A program made the translations under genes and the position numbers. From Brachybacterium subflavum (GTDB lineage Bacteria; Actinomycetota; Actinomycetes; Actinomycetales; Dermabacteraceae), in assembly GCF_009299795.1 (NCBI RefSeq), contig NZ_VIGP01000003.1:62001-126000 (forward strand): a stretch of DNA of 64,000 bases, read 5' to 3'. Each line of letters starts with the position of its first letter. Position 1 is the first letter of the stretch. A model generated the notes under the pieces. The model ran no database searches. It was not told where the DNA came from and was given only the letters and a program-made list of their open reading frames with translations. Shown here one piece after another: positions 21,153 through 30,738 of this stretch.

Positions 21153-22069
21153 CTCTGCATGATGCGTCCCGTCCCGACATGGCCTCCCTCGAGCTGCTGG
21201 TCGCCGTCATCGACCTGGGCAGCGTCTCCGCGGCCGCCTCCGCGCTCGGGCTCGCCCAGCCCAACGCCTCACGGCAGCTCTCCCGCCTCGAGCGTCGGCT
21301 CGGTGCGCGTCTGGTGGACCGGGGTGCGCGCGGGTCGGAGCCGACCGCGGCAGGTCGGGTCGCGGTCGAGCACGCGCGCCGGGTGCTCGATGCGGCCGAC
21401 GGGCTCGTCGAGCAGGTCCGCTCGGCCGCGGGCGCCGGGCGGATCCGGATCCTCGCCTCGCAGACGATCGCCGAGCACCTAATGCCGACCTTCCTCGCGG
21501 CGCTCGCCGCGGATCAGCCGGGCGTGCCCGTCTCCTTCGAGGTCGAGAACACGGCCGGGGTGATCGCCGCCCTGCGCCGCGGGCGCGGGGACCTCGGATT
21601 CGTCGAGGGCCTCGAGGTGCCGCAGGAGCTCACGACGCTCGAGGTCGCGCGGGATCGGCTGGTCGCCGTGGTCGCCCCGCGGCATCCGTGGGCACGGGAT
21701 GCGGAGGTCCTGGATCGGGGGATCGATGCGGACCTGCTCGCGCGCACTCCGCTCGTGGTGCGCGAGGAGGGCTCGGGGACGCGTGACGTGCTCACGCGCG
21801 CGCTCGCACCGCGGGATGTCGTGGAGCCGGCCCTCGAGCTGCACTCGAACGCCGCAGTGCGCACGGCCGTCGCCGGTGGTGCGGGGTGCGCGCTGCTGAG
21901 CCGGCTGGTGGTCGAGGGGGATCTGCGCGAGGGGCGGCTCGTGGAGGTCCCAGTAAGGGGCGTTCAGCTGGAGCGTTCGCTGCGGGCCGTGTGGTCGGGC
22001 GTGCGACCGGCCCGTCTCGAAGGGGCGCTGGACGCGCTCATCAGCGCGGGTGCGGAGCGCTCCGGCTAG
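21149..22069 (+). CDS. LysR-family transcriptional regulator
   Basis: A 306-residue regulator. The N-terminal winged HTH is typical (LELLVAVIDLGSVSAAASAL, LAQPNASRQLSRLERRLGARL). It is followed by a periplasmic-binding-like effector domain (IRILASQTIAEHLMPTFLA, FEVENTAGVIAALRRGRGDL). It is divergent from the YeiH-type exporter, which is its likely target, and it probably represses itself through the palindrome covering its start. The effector may be a sulfur or small organic compound given the partner, but this is not seen in the sequence. Confidence 0.92.
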   Translation: MPLHDASRPDMASLELLVAVIDLGSVSAAASALGLAQPNASRQLSRLERRLGARLVDRGARGSEPTAAGRVAVEHARRVLDAADGLVEQVRSAAGAGRIRILASQTIAEHLMPTFLAALAADQPGVPVSFEVENTAGVIAALRRGRGDLGFVEGLEVPQELTTLEVARDRLVAVVAPRHPWARDAEVLDRGIDADLLARTPLVVREEGSGTRDVLTRALAPRDVVEPALELHSNAAVRTAVAGGAGCALLSRLVVEGDLREGRLVEVPVRGVQLERSLRAVWSGVRPARLEGALDALISAGAERSG

Positions 22070-22099
22070 CCGAGCCGGGATCGCTGGGCGCACGAGACC

Positions 22100-22120
22100 C
22101 CGGGCACGACTCGTACCCGG
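22100..22120 (+). terminator. Hairpin after lysR
   Basis: A 21-nt near-palindrome 30 nt after the lysR stop: CCGGG and CCCGG arms enclose ACGA/TCGT with one C-A mismatch. There is no T-run. The rest of the 185-bp gap to the convergent endonuclease gene shows nothing recognisable. Confidence 0.4.
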
Positions 22121-22254
22121 CGCGCATGCCCCCGTCGACGGATCGGCGGGTGCAGCGCGACCGGGTGCGGTCGGCCAGTCGGGGGATCGTTGCTGTACGT
22201 GGTCGGAGGGGGAGATGGCCCCTGGGGAACCGTCGCGCCGGACACGGTGTCGTG

Positions 22255-23859
22255 TCAGAACGGTGGCGGCGGAGCGGGATCAGTGCCGGCCGTGGGCGGC
22301 GAGCTCGATGGGGGAGAACCCGATGGCGGCGGTGGATCGGTGAGCGGCGGGAGCCCGTCGCGAGCCCGCCGGTGCTTGGAGCGGATTGTGCACAGGTGGT
22401 CCCAGGCCTCTTCGAGGTCGGCGACGGTCTCCGCGGTGGCAAGGTCCGAGTCGTCCTCGAGGAAGACGCGGATCCGATCGGACAGGTCCCAGAGAGTGCC
22501 TCGTCGTCCGCTGGGGGAGTCCTCGGGCGCGACCCGCACGGGATCGATGAGGCCCTCGGTCTTCATCGCGTGGTGCTGCCAGCAGAGCATGTGCAGGTTG
22601 TCCACGGAGGTGGCGCCGCCGGAGGCGGGGTCGTCGTGGTCGTACTCGACGATGTGATCGGCCTCGGTGGCGGTGGTCGCGGGGCGCGTGCAGCCGGGGA
22701 CCGCGCAGGTCGCCATGCGGTCGCACAGGTGCTCCAGCATCGAGCGGGTGGGGCGGTAGCGGTCCACGGGCAGCGGAAGGAACTCACCGCTGGCCGGATC
22801 GGTGAGGATGCGCTCCCACTCGGGCTGGCCGGAGGCGATGTCGCGGGCCATGTCGGCCGGGATCGGGATGCGGCCGTCCAGCATGCCGGGGGCGTCGTCG
22901 TGGCCGAGCAGCGTCATCATCGGCACGGTCACGCCGAGCCGGAAGCGTTCGGCCGGTACGTGGACGCCCTGCGTATCGGGGGTGGTGCAGGTGGTGAGCA
23001 GGTAGCGGATGTGGGAGAGCGAGAGCGGCATCCCGGTGGCGAGGACCTCGCCCTCGGGATCCCAGGGGATCGGGGACCCGTCCTCGAGGGCGCGGCGCTG
23101 GGCCTTCTGGACCGCGCGTGCGCTCGCGTCGAGCCGGCGAGCGAAGGAGACGATCTCGTGCGCGGGCCCCTGGACCTCGATGCGGGCGATCCCCGGAGTG
23201 TCGTCCGGAAGGAGTTCGACGCGCCGACGGTTCTCGGGAGTGAGGTGCGGCGGCATCTCCCGGCGGGAGAGGAGGCGCGCGATCACCGAGCTCAGGCTCC
23301 GGGTGAACTGCTCCGGTGAGATGCCCACGTCCCAGAAGCGGACGGTGAGGTCGACGACCGCCATCTCGTCATCGGTGAGGCCGCTGGTCCGGGTCAGCAG
23401 CTCGGTGAACCAATCCGCCGGGAACGATCCGGTCTCGAGCAGGCTGAGCACATGGGGGAGGAGGTCGACGGCGCGGTGCGCATCGCGGATGCGGCGCTTG
23501 GCGGTGTCGATCGTGCACCGCAGGGCGGTCGCGACCGCGAGGTCCGCCAGGCGGATCCTGCTGCGGTCCGCGTCGGGAAGATGGCGCCCCTCCCACTTCG
23601 GTGCGAGCAGGAGCAGGGAACGGGCCAGCTCGCGCGCCTCGTGGACGCCCTGGTCCCACATGGTGCGCACGAGCTCGTCGACCTCGAGGGTGGGGCTGAC
23701 CTGGACGTGGCGAGGGGCGCTCTCCCGGTTCACCGGGGTCTTGGTCCGTGCCGAGAGGAGTGGCTCGAGCACGGCGACGTCGCCCTGGGACTCGGGGCCG
23801 AAGAAGCCGCTGCCGCCCAGAATCCCCTGGTGAGTGCCAGGATCTGTCACCGTCATCAT
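22255..23859 (-). CDS. DUF222 / HNH endonuclease domain protein (13E12-like)
   Basis: A ~534-residue protein with an N-terminal DUF222 region (ELARSLLLLAPKWEGRH, LADLAVATALRCTIDTAKRR) and a C-terminal HNH nuclease. The HNH part has CAVPGCTRPAT, ADHIVEYDHDD, NLHMLCWQHHAMK (about residues 385-440), with its Cys and His residues in place. The ATG at 23859 has an excellent AGGAGG site; the longer frame upstream lacks one. The C-terminus is Pro/Ser-rich. This family is very abundant in actinobacteria (REP13E12 proteins) and often linked to mobility. A perfect LexA box and a -10 TAGACT upstream indicate DNA-damage control. Confidence 0.9.
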   Translation of the reverse strand: MMTVTDPGTHQGILGGSGFFGPESQGDVAVLEPLLSARTKTPVNRESAPRHVQVSPTLEVDELVRTMWDQGVHEARELARSLLLLAPKWEGRHLPDADRSRIRLADLAVATALRCTIDTAKRRIRDAHRAVDLLPHVLSLLETGSFPADWFTELLTRTSGLTDDEMAVVDLTVRFWDVGISPEQFTRSLSSVIARLLSRREMPPHLTPENRRRVELLPDDTPGIARIEVQGPAHEIVSFARRLDASARAVQKAQRRALEDGSPIPWDPEGEVLATGMPLSLSHIRYLLTTCTTPDTQGVHVPAERFRLGVTVPMMTLLGHDDAPGMLDGRIPIPADMARDIASGQPEWERILTDPASGEFLPLPVDRYRPTRSMLEHLCDRMATCAVPGCTRPATTATEADHIVEYDHDDPASGGATSVDNLHMLCWQHHAMKTEGLIDPVRVAPEDSPSGRRGTLWDLSDRIRVFLEDDSDLATAETVADLEEAWDHLCTIRSKHRRARDGLPPLTDPPPPSGSPPSSSPPTAGTDPAPPPPF

Positions 23860-23913
23860 GCTCACCTCCTCGTGGTCATGGGTGCTGCGGCCGCCCCGCC
23901 TCGGGCACCGCGC

Positions 23914-23929
23914 TCGAACAATCGTTCGA
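23914..23929 (-). promoter_or_regulatory. SOS (LexA) box TCGAAC-N4-GTTCGA
   Basis: A perfect palindrome with 6-bp arms identical to the mycobacterial LexA consensus, 55 nt upstream of the HNH endonuclease start. On the minus strand a TAGACT -10 (23937-23942) ends 7 nt before the box, so bound LexA would cover the transcription start. A second 10-bp palindrome, GACTCGAGTC (23931-23940), lies next to it. Confidence 0.8.
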
Positions 23930-24041
23930 TGACTCGAGTCTAGTCGCGCACCGCCTCGAAAACCAGTACGAATCGGACCCTGTGGAGAACTCTTCGGCGA
24001 CGTGGCGGTGGCGGGGCGAGGTGCCACAGGCGGCGTCCGGC

Positions 24042-24047
24042 TAGGCT
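24042..24047 (+). promoter_or_regulatory. -10 TAGGCT, leaderless promoter, tandem gene 1
   Basis: TAGGCT ends 8 nt before the GTG at 24056. The same block (GCTAGGCTTCG-like, short spacer, GTGCGCAC) recurs before the two following paralogues. Confidence 0.5.
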
Positions 24048-24055
24048 TCGGGGCC

Positions 24056-24457
24056 GTGCGCACAGCCTTTCTCGCCGTCCTCTTCGCAGTCGCCGCCCTG
24101 GCGTTCGGGCTCGGGGCCGTCATCGCCTTCGCGACGTACGGCGAGAACGGCAGGGCCGATCCCGTCGAGGTCCATGCCACGGTGACAGCGTCGCACGGCG
24201 GCGGCAGGGTTGCGCCAGCCGCCGAGTTCCGCACGGACGAGGGAGTTGAGGGCAGCATCGTCGGCTCTCGGGACGTCGGCGAGCGCATCACCGTCTACCG
24301 GTACGGGTCCGGGGAGTACGGGTGGAAGCCCCGACCCGACGCGGAGCCACTCTGGTTCGCGGGCGGCGCGGCCGTGCTGTCCCTGTCCATGGTCGTCATC
24401 GGCGTCGACCAGGTACGCAGGAGCATGCGGAGGTCGAGGCAGCACCGGAGCCGCTGA
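24056..24457 (+). CDS. Small two-helix membrane protein, tandem paralogue 1 (DUF3592-like)
   Basis: A 133-residue protein: an N-terminal membrane helix (VLFAVAALAFGLGAVIAFA), a ~60-residue beta-rich domain and a second helix (AAVLSLSMVVIGVD), ending in an Arg-rich tail. The segment VGERITVYRYGSGEYGWKP resembles the end of DUF3592 domains. It is the first of three tandem paralogues sharing VG(D/E)-ITVYR-GSG-Y. The GTG at 24056 is chosen because the leaderless promoter lies right before it and the same start recurs in all three copies. Function unknown. Confidence 0.7.
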   Translation: MRTAFLAVLFAVAALAFGLGAVIAFATYGENGRADPVEVHATVTASHGGGRVAPAAEFRTDEGVEGSIVGSRDVGERITVYRYGSGEYGWKPRPDAEPLWFAGGAAVLSLSMVVIGVDQVRRSMRRSRQHRSR

Positions 24458-24560
24458 CGTCGTCGGCTCCCACGGCTGCCCCTCCGCCGTCGGCCCCTGC
24501 CGTCGGCCCCGATGTCCCCCCACCGCCGAGCGGGCCACGAGCGTCGGCCCCCGCATCCGC

Positions 24561-24566
24561 TACGCT
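24561..24566 (+). promoter_or_regulatory. -10 TACGCT, leaderless promoter, tandem gene 2
   Basis: TACGCT ends 7 nt before the GTG at 24574. The preceding ~100 bp is rich in CCGTCGGCCCC-like repeats. Confidence 0.5.
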
Positions 24567-24573
24567 CCGATCC

Positions 24574-25092
24574 GTGCGCACCGCCTTCCTCATCGTCACC
24601 TTCACGGTGTGCGTGGCGATGTTCAGCCTGATCGGCCTCATGGCCCTGTCCGAGCAGGCCGAGGACGACGCCGCCCCCGTCGTCGAGGTCCACGGAACCG
24701 TCACGCGCACGACCTCGCGCCCTGCCCCCGGACGCGGCGGCGGTGCGATCCCCATCGCGCTCTTCCGCACGGAGGACGGCGAGAGCGGTACCGTCGAGGG
24801 GAAGACCACGACCGTCGGGGATCGGATCACCGTCTACCGCTACGGCTCCGGCAACTACGAGTGGCGGCCGACGCAGTCGTGGTTCGTCCGCTGGATCTCC
24901 GTTCCGATGTTCGCGCTGGCAGCGGTGACGGCGGTGGCGGGCGCGACCCAGGTGAGCGGGAGCATCAGGGCCTCCCGGGCGCGCCGGCAGCGCCGCAGCG
25001 CGCCGCATCTCGTGTCCGCGGCAGCCGGGGACGACAGCGCGAGACCCCGGCGGCGCGACTCCCGTCGCGGCCGGCATCGCATGCTCCGCTAG
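24574..25092 (+). CDS. Small two-helix membrane protein, tandem paralogue 2 (DUF3592-like)
   Basis: A 172-residue paralogue of the previous gene: N-terminal helix (FLIVTFTVCVAMFSLIGLMA), beta-rich domain with VGDRITVYRYGSGNYEWRP, second helix (VPMFALAAVTAVAGAT), then a long basic cytoplasmic tail (~45 residues, many Arg). The GTG at 24574 is the copy-conserved start, directly after a leaderless -10. The stop codon TAG (25090-25092) is the first half of the TAGGCT promoter of the third gene. Confidence 0.7.
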   Translation: MRTAFLIVTFTVCVAMFSLIGLMALSEQAEDDAAPVVEVHGTVTRTTSRPAPGRGGGAIPIALFRTEDGESGTVEGKTTTVGDRITVYRYGSGNYEWRPTQSWFVRWISVPMFALAAVTAVAGATQVSGSIRASRARRQRRSAPHLVSAAAGDDSARPRRRDSRRGRHRMLR

Positions 25093-25095
25093 GCT
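25090..25095 (+). promoter_or_regulatory. -10 TAGGCT, leaderless promoter, tandem gene 3
   Basis: The hexamer includes the TAG stop of the preceding gene and ends 8 nt before the GTG at 25104. Confidence 0.5.
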
Positions 25096-25103
25096 TCGAG
25101 ATC

Positions 25104-25544
25104 GTGCGCACCGCCCTGTCGATCCTCGCCGTGAGCATCGGCGGGGTGTTCCTCGTGCTCGTCGCCGTGCTCGCGATGCAGCAGCAGTCCACCGACCGCG
25201 CGACGCCGACGGCCACGCTGCGCGTGGAGGTCACCGCGGTCGATCCCGGGACCGGAGGACGGTTCGGACACGACCCGCGGGTCTCGTTCCTCGATCCGGA
25301 CGGCCAGGAGCAGACCATCGTGGCGAAAGGGCCGGGGAAGAGGGCCCGGGTCGGTGATGAGATCACGGTCTATCGCTCCGGATCGGGCTTCTACCGGAGC
25401 ACCGAGAAGGACTCGGCCTCGGGGCGATGGCTGCCCTGGGGCGTGCTGGCGATGGCCGCGGGCGTCATCGGCGTCGCCGGGTACGGGATCAGGAATAAGT
25501 CGAGGGAGGATCGCGCCGGACGGCGCGCAGCTCCCGGAGCATGA
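25104..25544 (+). CDS. Small two-helix membrane protein, tandem paralogue 3 (DUF3592-like)
   Basis: A 146-residue, more diverged copy: helix 1 (ILAVSIGGVFLVLVAVLAM), domain with VGDEITVYRSGSGFYRSTE, helix 2 (WGVLAMAAGVIGVAGYGI) and a short basic tail. The beta domain lies between two membrane helices, so on the inside-positive rule it is predicted outside the cytoplasm. The 3' end overlaps the convergent GNAT pseudogene by 56 bp. Function unknown. Confidence 0.68.
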   Translation: MRTALSILAVSIGGVFLVLVAVLAMQQQSTDRATPTATLRVEVTAVDPGTGGRFGHDPRVSFLDPDGQEQTIVAKGPGKRARVGDEITVYRSGSGFYRSTEKDSASGRWLPWGVLAMAAGVIGVAGYGIRNKSREDRAGRRAAPGA

Positions 25545-26142
25545 GCACCCGTCGGCCGTGCCGCGCGAGCCCCGCCTCGCGCTCGGCCGCGACGAGGCCC
25601 CGCTGGAACGCGGTGTCGAGCGCACCGCCCGGCGCGTCGTCGTCGCTCGCCCTGAATCCGCAGCGCGCGTAGAAGGGCGCGTTCCAGGGCACCTCCGCAT
25701 AGGTGCGCAGCGAGATCCGGGCATGGCCGCGCGCGGCGGCCCACGTGCACGCGGCCTCGACGAGGGAGCGGCCGATGCCTCGCCGGCCATGCGCGGGGAG
25801 CACGGCCAGCTGCTCGAGATGCGCCTCCCGCGGGTCCTCGCCCGCAGCGGGCGTCCCGACCTCGAGCACGTGCGCGAAGCCGATGACGCGCTAGGCCGAT
25901 GTCCCGTCGGCCCCCGCCGTGCCGCGTCGCGTCCCGTCGGCCCGCGTCGGCCCGTCGTCGACGACCGCGACCAGGACGAACCCCGGCTCCGCCGCCCGCG
26001 AGGCGCCGCTGCGTGCGGAGTCCGGGCCGAAGGGGTCGGGCCCGAAGAGGTCGGAGAAGAGCGCATCCCCCTCCGCCTCGATCGCCTCGAGCGAGCCGAG
26101 GTCCTCGGCCGTGGCTTCGCGGATCCGCACCAGCTCGTCCAT
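25489..26142 (-). pseudogene. GNAT acetyltransferase interrupted by repeat DNA and an in-frame amber codon
   Basis: Two halves of one GNAT gene lie in the same frame. The N-terminal half (MDELVRIREATAEDLGSL ... FVLVAVVDDG) and the C-terminal half (RVIGFAHVLEVG, LEQLAVLPAHGRRGIGRSL, FYARCGFRAS) would join naturally at VVDDG|RVIGF, between beta strands. Between them are ~20 codons of low-complexity DNA (25891-25953) with two 13-bp direct repeats, ending in a TAG stop (25891-25893). The upstream start has a perfect leaderless promoter (TATCGT, 6-nt spacer, ATG at 26142). The gene is probably inactivated, unless the amber is a sequencing error or is read through. A restart at the GTG inside the second half (25869) would lack the N-terminal strands. 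Confidence 0.75.
25901..25943. repeat. 13-bp direct repeats GTCCCGTCGGCCC, 30-bp period
   Basis: Identical copies at 25901-25913 and 25931-25943, 30 bp (10 codons) apart, lie inside the GNAT pseudogene next to its amber codon. Related CCGTCGG/CCGACGG units recur at other spots in the window. Confidence 0.7.
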
Positions 26143-26155
26143 GGCCGCACGATAG

Positions 26156-28771
<2,616 letters not shown>

Positions 28772-28775
28772 CCCC

Positions 28776-29717
28776 GTGACCGTTCCCCCGCGGGCGCCGC
28801 GCCGTGTGCTCACCGCGGGTCCCCGGCACTCCCTCGGGATCCGGGAGGACGCCGCCGTGGTCGCGGCGGGACGCGATCCCTCGGGCGCGCACCGGGTGGA
28901 GGGCTGGACGCATATCGTCTCGGTCGCCGCAGGGTCCGTGCACGTTGCCGCGAACACCGGTCGCTCCCACTCGGTGGGGCTCCGCGCGGACGGCACGGTC
29001 ACGGCCCGCGGATGGAACGCGCACGGCCAGTGCGAGGTCGCCGGATGGGCCGGGGTCGTGGCGATCGCCGCGGGCTGGCGCCGCACCATCGGCGTGCGCG
29101 AGGACGGCACCGTGCTCGCCGTCGGTCGACGGGACGAGGGTGCCTGCGACGTCGGCGACTGGCGCGGGATGCGCGATGCGGCCTGCGGCGACTGGCACAC
29201 GGTGGGCCTCGCGGCCGACGGCACCGCGCGAGCGACCGGCAACAACGCGCGGGGGCAGTGCGCGGTCGACGGATGGACCGACCTGGTCGCCGTCGCCGCC
29301 GGGCACCTGCACACCGTGGGCCTGACCTCGCACGGGCGCGTGCTGATCGCCGGGGACAGGGGCGACGGCAGGGATGCCGTCACCACCTGGAGCGGCATCA
29401 CCGCGATCTCCTCGGGCAGCCACCACGTGCTGGGCCTGCGGGCCGATGGGCGCGTCCTCGTCGCCGGCGACAGCACTCCGGGGCGCCGCGAGATCGGTGC
29501 GTGGATGGATGTCGTCGCGCTCGTCGCCGGGCCGCAGCACTCCCTGGCGCTGCGCTCCGACGGGCGGGTGCTCGCCGCGGGGGATGATGCATGGGGACAG
29601 ACGGACATCGGCTGCTGGCAGCTCTCGCGACGCATCGGTCCTGGTGCGACGACGGGCTCGCCAGACCCGATGCCCGCAGCGCGCGGGGGCGACTCCGCTC
29701 AGCCCAGCCCTCGCTGA
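28776..29717 (+). CDS. RCC1-like beta-propeller repeat protein
   Basis: A ~313-residue protein made almost wholly of about six RCC1-type repeats of ~40 residues. Each has the pattern HSVGLRADGTVTARGWN-, GQCEV-GW, VVAIAAG (for example HTVGLAADGTARATGNN, HVLGLRADGRVLVAGD). No signal peptide or membrane segment is visible. RCC1 repeats form propellers that bind partners; a bacterial function is not established. The GTG start lies 4 nt after the ligA stop, but there is no good ribosome site; an in-frame ATG inside ligA (28710) is also possible. The 3' end overlaps the convergent gene by 19 bp. Confidence 0.75.
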   Translation: MTVPPRAPRRVLTAGPRHSLGIREDAAVVAAGRDPSGAHRVEGWTHIVSVAAGSVHVAANTGRSHSVGLRADGTVTARGWNAHGQCEVAGWAGVVAIAAGWRRTIGVREDGTVLAVGRRDEGACDVGDWRGMRDAACGDWHTVGLAADGTARATGNNARGQCAVDGWTDLVAVAAGHLHTVGLTSHGRVLIAGDRGDGRDAVTTWSGITAISSGSHHVLGLRADGRVLVAGDSTPGRREIGAWMDVVALVAGPQHSLALRSDGRVLAAGDDAWGQTDIGCWQLSRRIGPGATTGSPDPMPAARGGDSAQPSPR

Positions 29718-30037
29718 CCCGACCAGCGCGCCGCCGCTTCGCGGGCGCCGGCCTCGATCAGGGCGCCGATCTCCGGCGTCTCGGGCACAGCGAAGGACAC
29801 GTAGCCGCCGCGACCTCCCTCGACCGGCCGACCGTAGGCCTTCGCCGCGAGCGTCGAGTCCGGGAGCAGGCGCACGGTGATGCTCGTGAGGCGGAACTCC
29901 TGGTCCCGCCGGATGTCGGTCCACTGCAGGCTCTCGGGCACGGCGATGTTGATCGCGAGTGCGCTGACCTCGACGGACCGTTCCTCGAGCTCCTCGCCGC
30001 CGGCTCTGCTGTGATCCGCATGCTGATGCTCGTTCAT
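29699..30037 (-). CDS. Hypothetical protein, 112 aa
   Basis: An unrecognised small soluble protein with alternating beta/alpha pattern (VEVSALAINIAVPESLQW, FRLTSITVRLLPDSTLAAKA, YVSFAVPETPEIGALIEAGA). A good AGGAAGG ribosome site precedes the ATG. It is the last of a leftward group: RecQ fusion, toxin, antitoxin, then this gene 103 bp downstream. It may be unrelated to them. Confidence 0.6.
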   Translation of the reverse strand: MNEHQHADHSRAGGEELEERSVEVSALAINIAVPESLQWTDIRRDQEFRLTSITVRLLPDSTLAAKAYGRPVEGGRGGYVSFAVPETPEIGALIEAGAREAAARWSGQRGLG

Positions 30038-30140
30038 CCCGATCCCTTCCTGGTGTCACGACTGCTCGGAGACCAGCAGTTCATTGATGCCTGCTGGCAC
30101 AGACTTGAGCGCTGCGGGACCTACGAATGGGCTCCGATGG

Positions 30141-30392
30141 TCACGCCTTCTGCTCGACCTCGAGGCGTTCGAGGATCCACGAGCGCACAAGCGTGGAGGG
30201 CGGAAGGTGGCGTGCGGCAGCGATGCGCTGGACCTCTTCCTGCTCCTCGGCGCTCAGCCTCACCGAGTACACCTTCGATCGGAGCCCGCGCTCGACCTGG
30301 GGTGTCGTGGCATCCGGATAGGGATCGTCGCGGGTGGTCTCTGACTCTTCGCGCAGCGCTCGCTCGAGGTCAGGGGGAAGGTTCTTCGTCAT
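30141..30392 (-). CDS. Putative antitoxin (ribbon-helix-helix type, BrnA-like)
   Basis: An ~83-residue acidic-to-basic protein with a C-terminal ribbon-helix-helix pattern (VYSVRLSAEEQEEVQRIA, HLPPSTLVRSWILERL). The start at 30392 has a GAGGCGG-like site; an ATG at 30407 is possible. It overlaps the upstream putative toxin gene by 23 nt, and the toxin-first order matches BrnT/BrnA modules. It should bind its own promoter and neutralise the toxin, by analogy. Confidence 0.65.
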   Translation of the reverse strand: MTKNLPPDLERALREESETTRDDPYPDATTPQVERGLRSKVYSVRLSAEEQEEVQRIAAARHLPPSTLVRSWILERLEVEQKA

Positions 30393-30702
30393 CGTCAACC
30401 GCCTCATACAGATCTAGATCGTGCCCCGTCGCGGGCCACGCATTGATCCCGTGGACGCGACCTTCGTCATCCAGGTATGCGATCACGACCAGCGTGCGAT
30501 GGGCACTGCGCGACCAGCCGATGAATCGGCTCGCGCCGATCCGCGACTTCGGATCGCGGATCAGGACCGCACACCGCGGATCCTGGAGCGCCTCCTCGCA
30601 CCAGCGCGGCTCGACGTCCATCGCACCCGCATAGCGGGAGGATCGTGAGCGGATGTAGTCCGCGGACTCGTCGCTCCAGGTCAGGATTCCGTCGTGTGCC
30701 AT
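30370..30702 (-). CDS. Putative BrnT-like toxin
   Basis: A 110-residue protein ending in an acidic DDDEEPSP tail. It has the alternating pattern of BrnT/RelE-like small toxins (ALQDPRCAVLIRDPKSRIGA, WSRSAHRTLVVIAYLDDEG, HGINAWPATGHDLDLY). The assignment is mainly from size, overlap with an RHH-type antitoxin gene and this pattern; no unique catalytic motif was recognised. It lies 36 nt downstream of the RecQ-fusion gene. Confidence 0.5.
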   Translation of the reverse strand: MAHDGILTWSDESADYIRSRSSRYAGAMDVEPRWCEEALQDPRCAVLIRDPKSRIGASRFIGWSRSAHRTLVVIAYLDDEGRVHGINAWPATGHDLDLYEAVDDDEEPSP

Positions 30703-30738
30703 CGTAGCGCCGGTCGTACGTTGTAGTACATCCCCACC

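Noticed and set aside
22070..22254. Possible tRNA or small RNA gene in the lysR/endonuclease gap
   Set aside because: No cloverleaf, T-arm or A/B-box-like sequence could be drawn; only a short hairpin at 22100-22120.
25869..25891. Downstream half of the GNAT gene as an independent 126-residue acetyltransferase
   Set aside because: It would lack the first strands and helices of the GNAT fold and has no ribosome site; the upstream half is in the same frame with an intact promoter.
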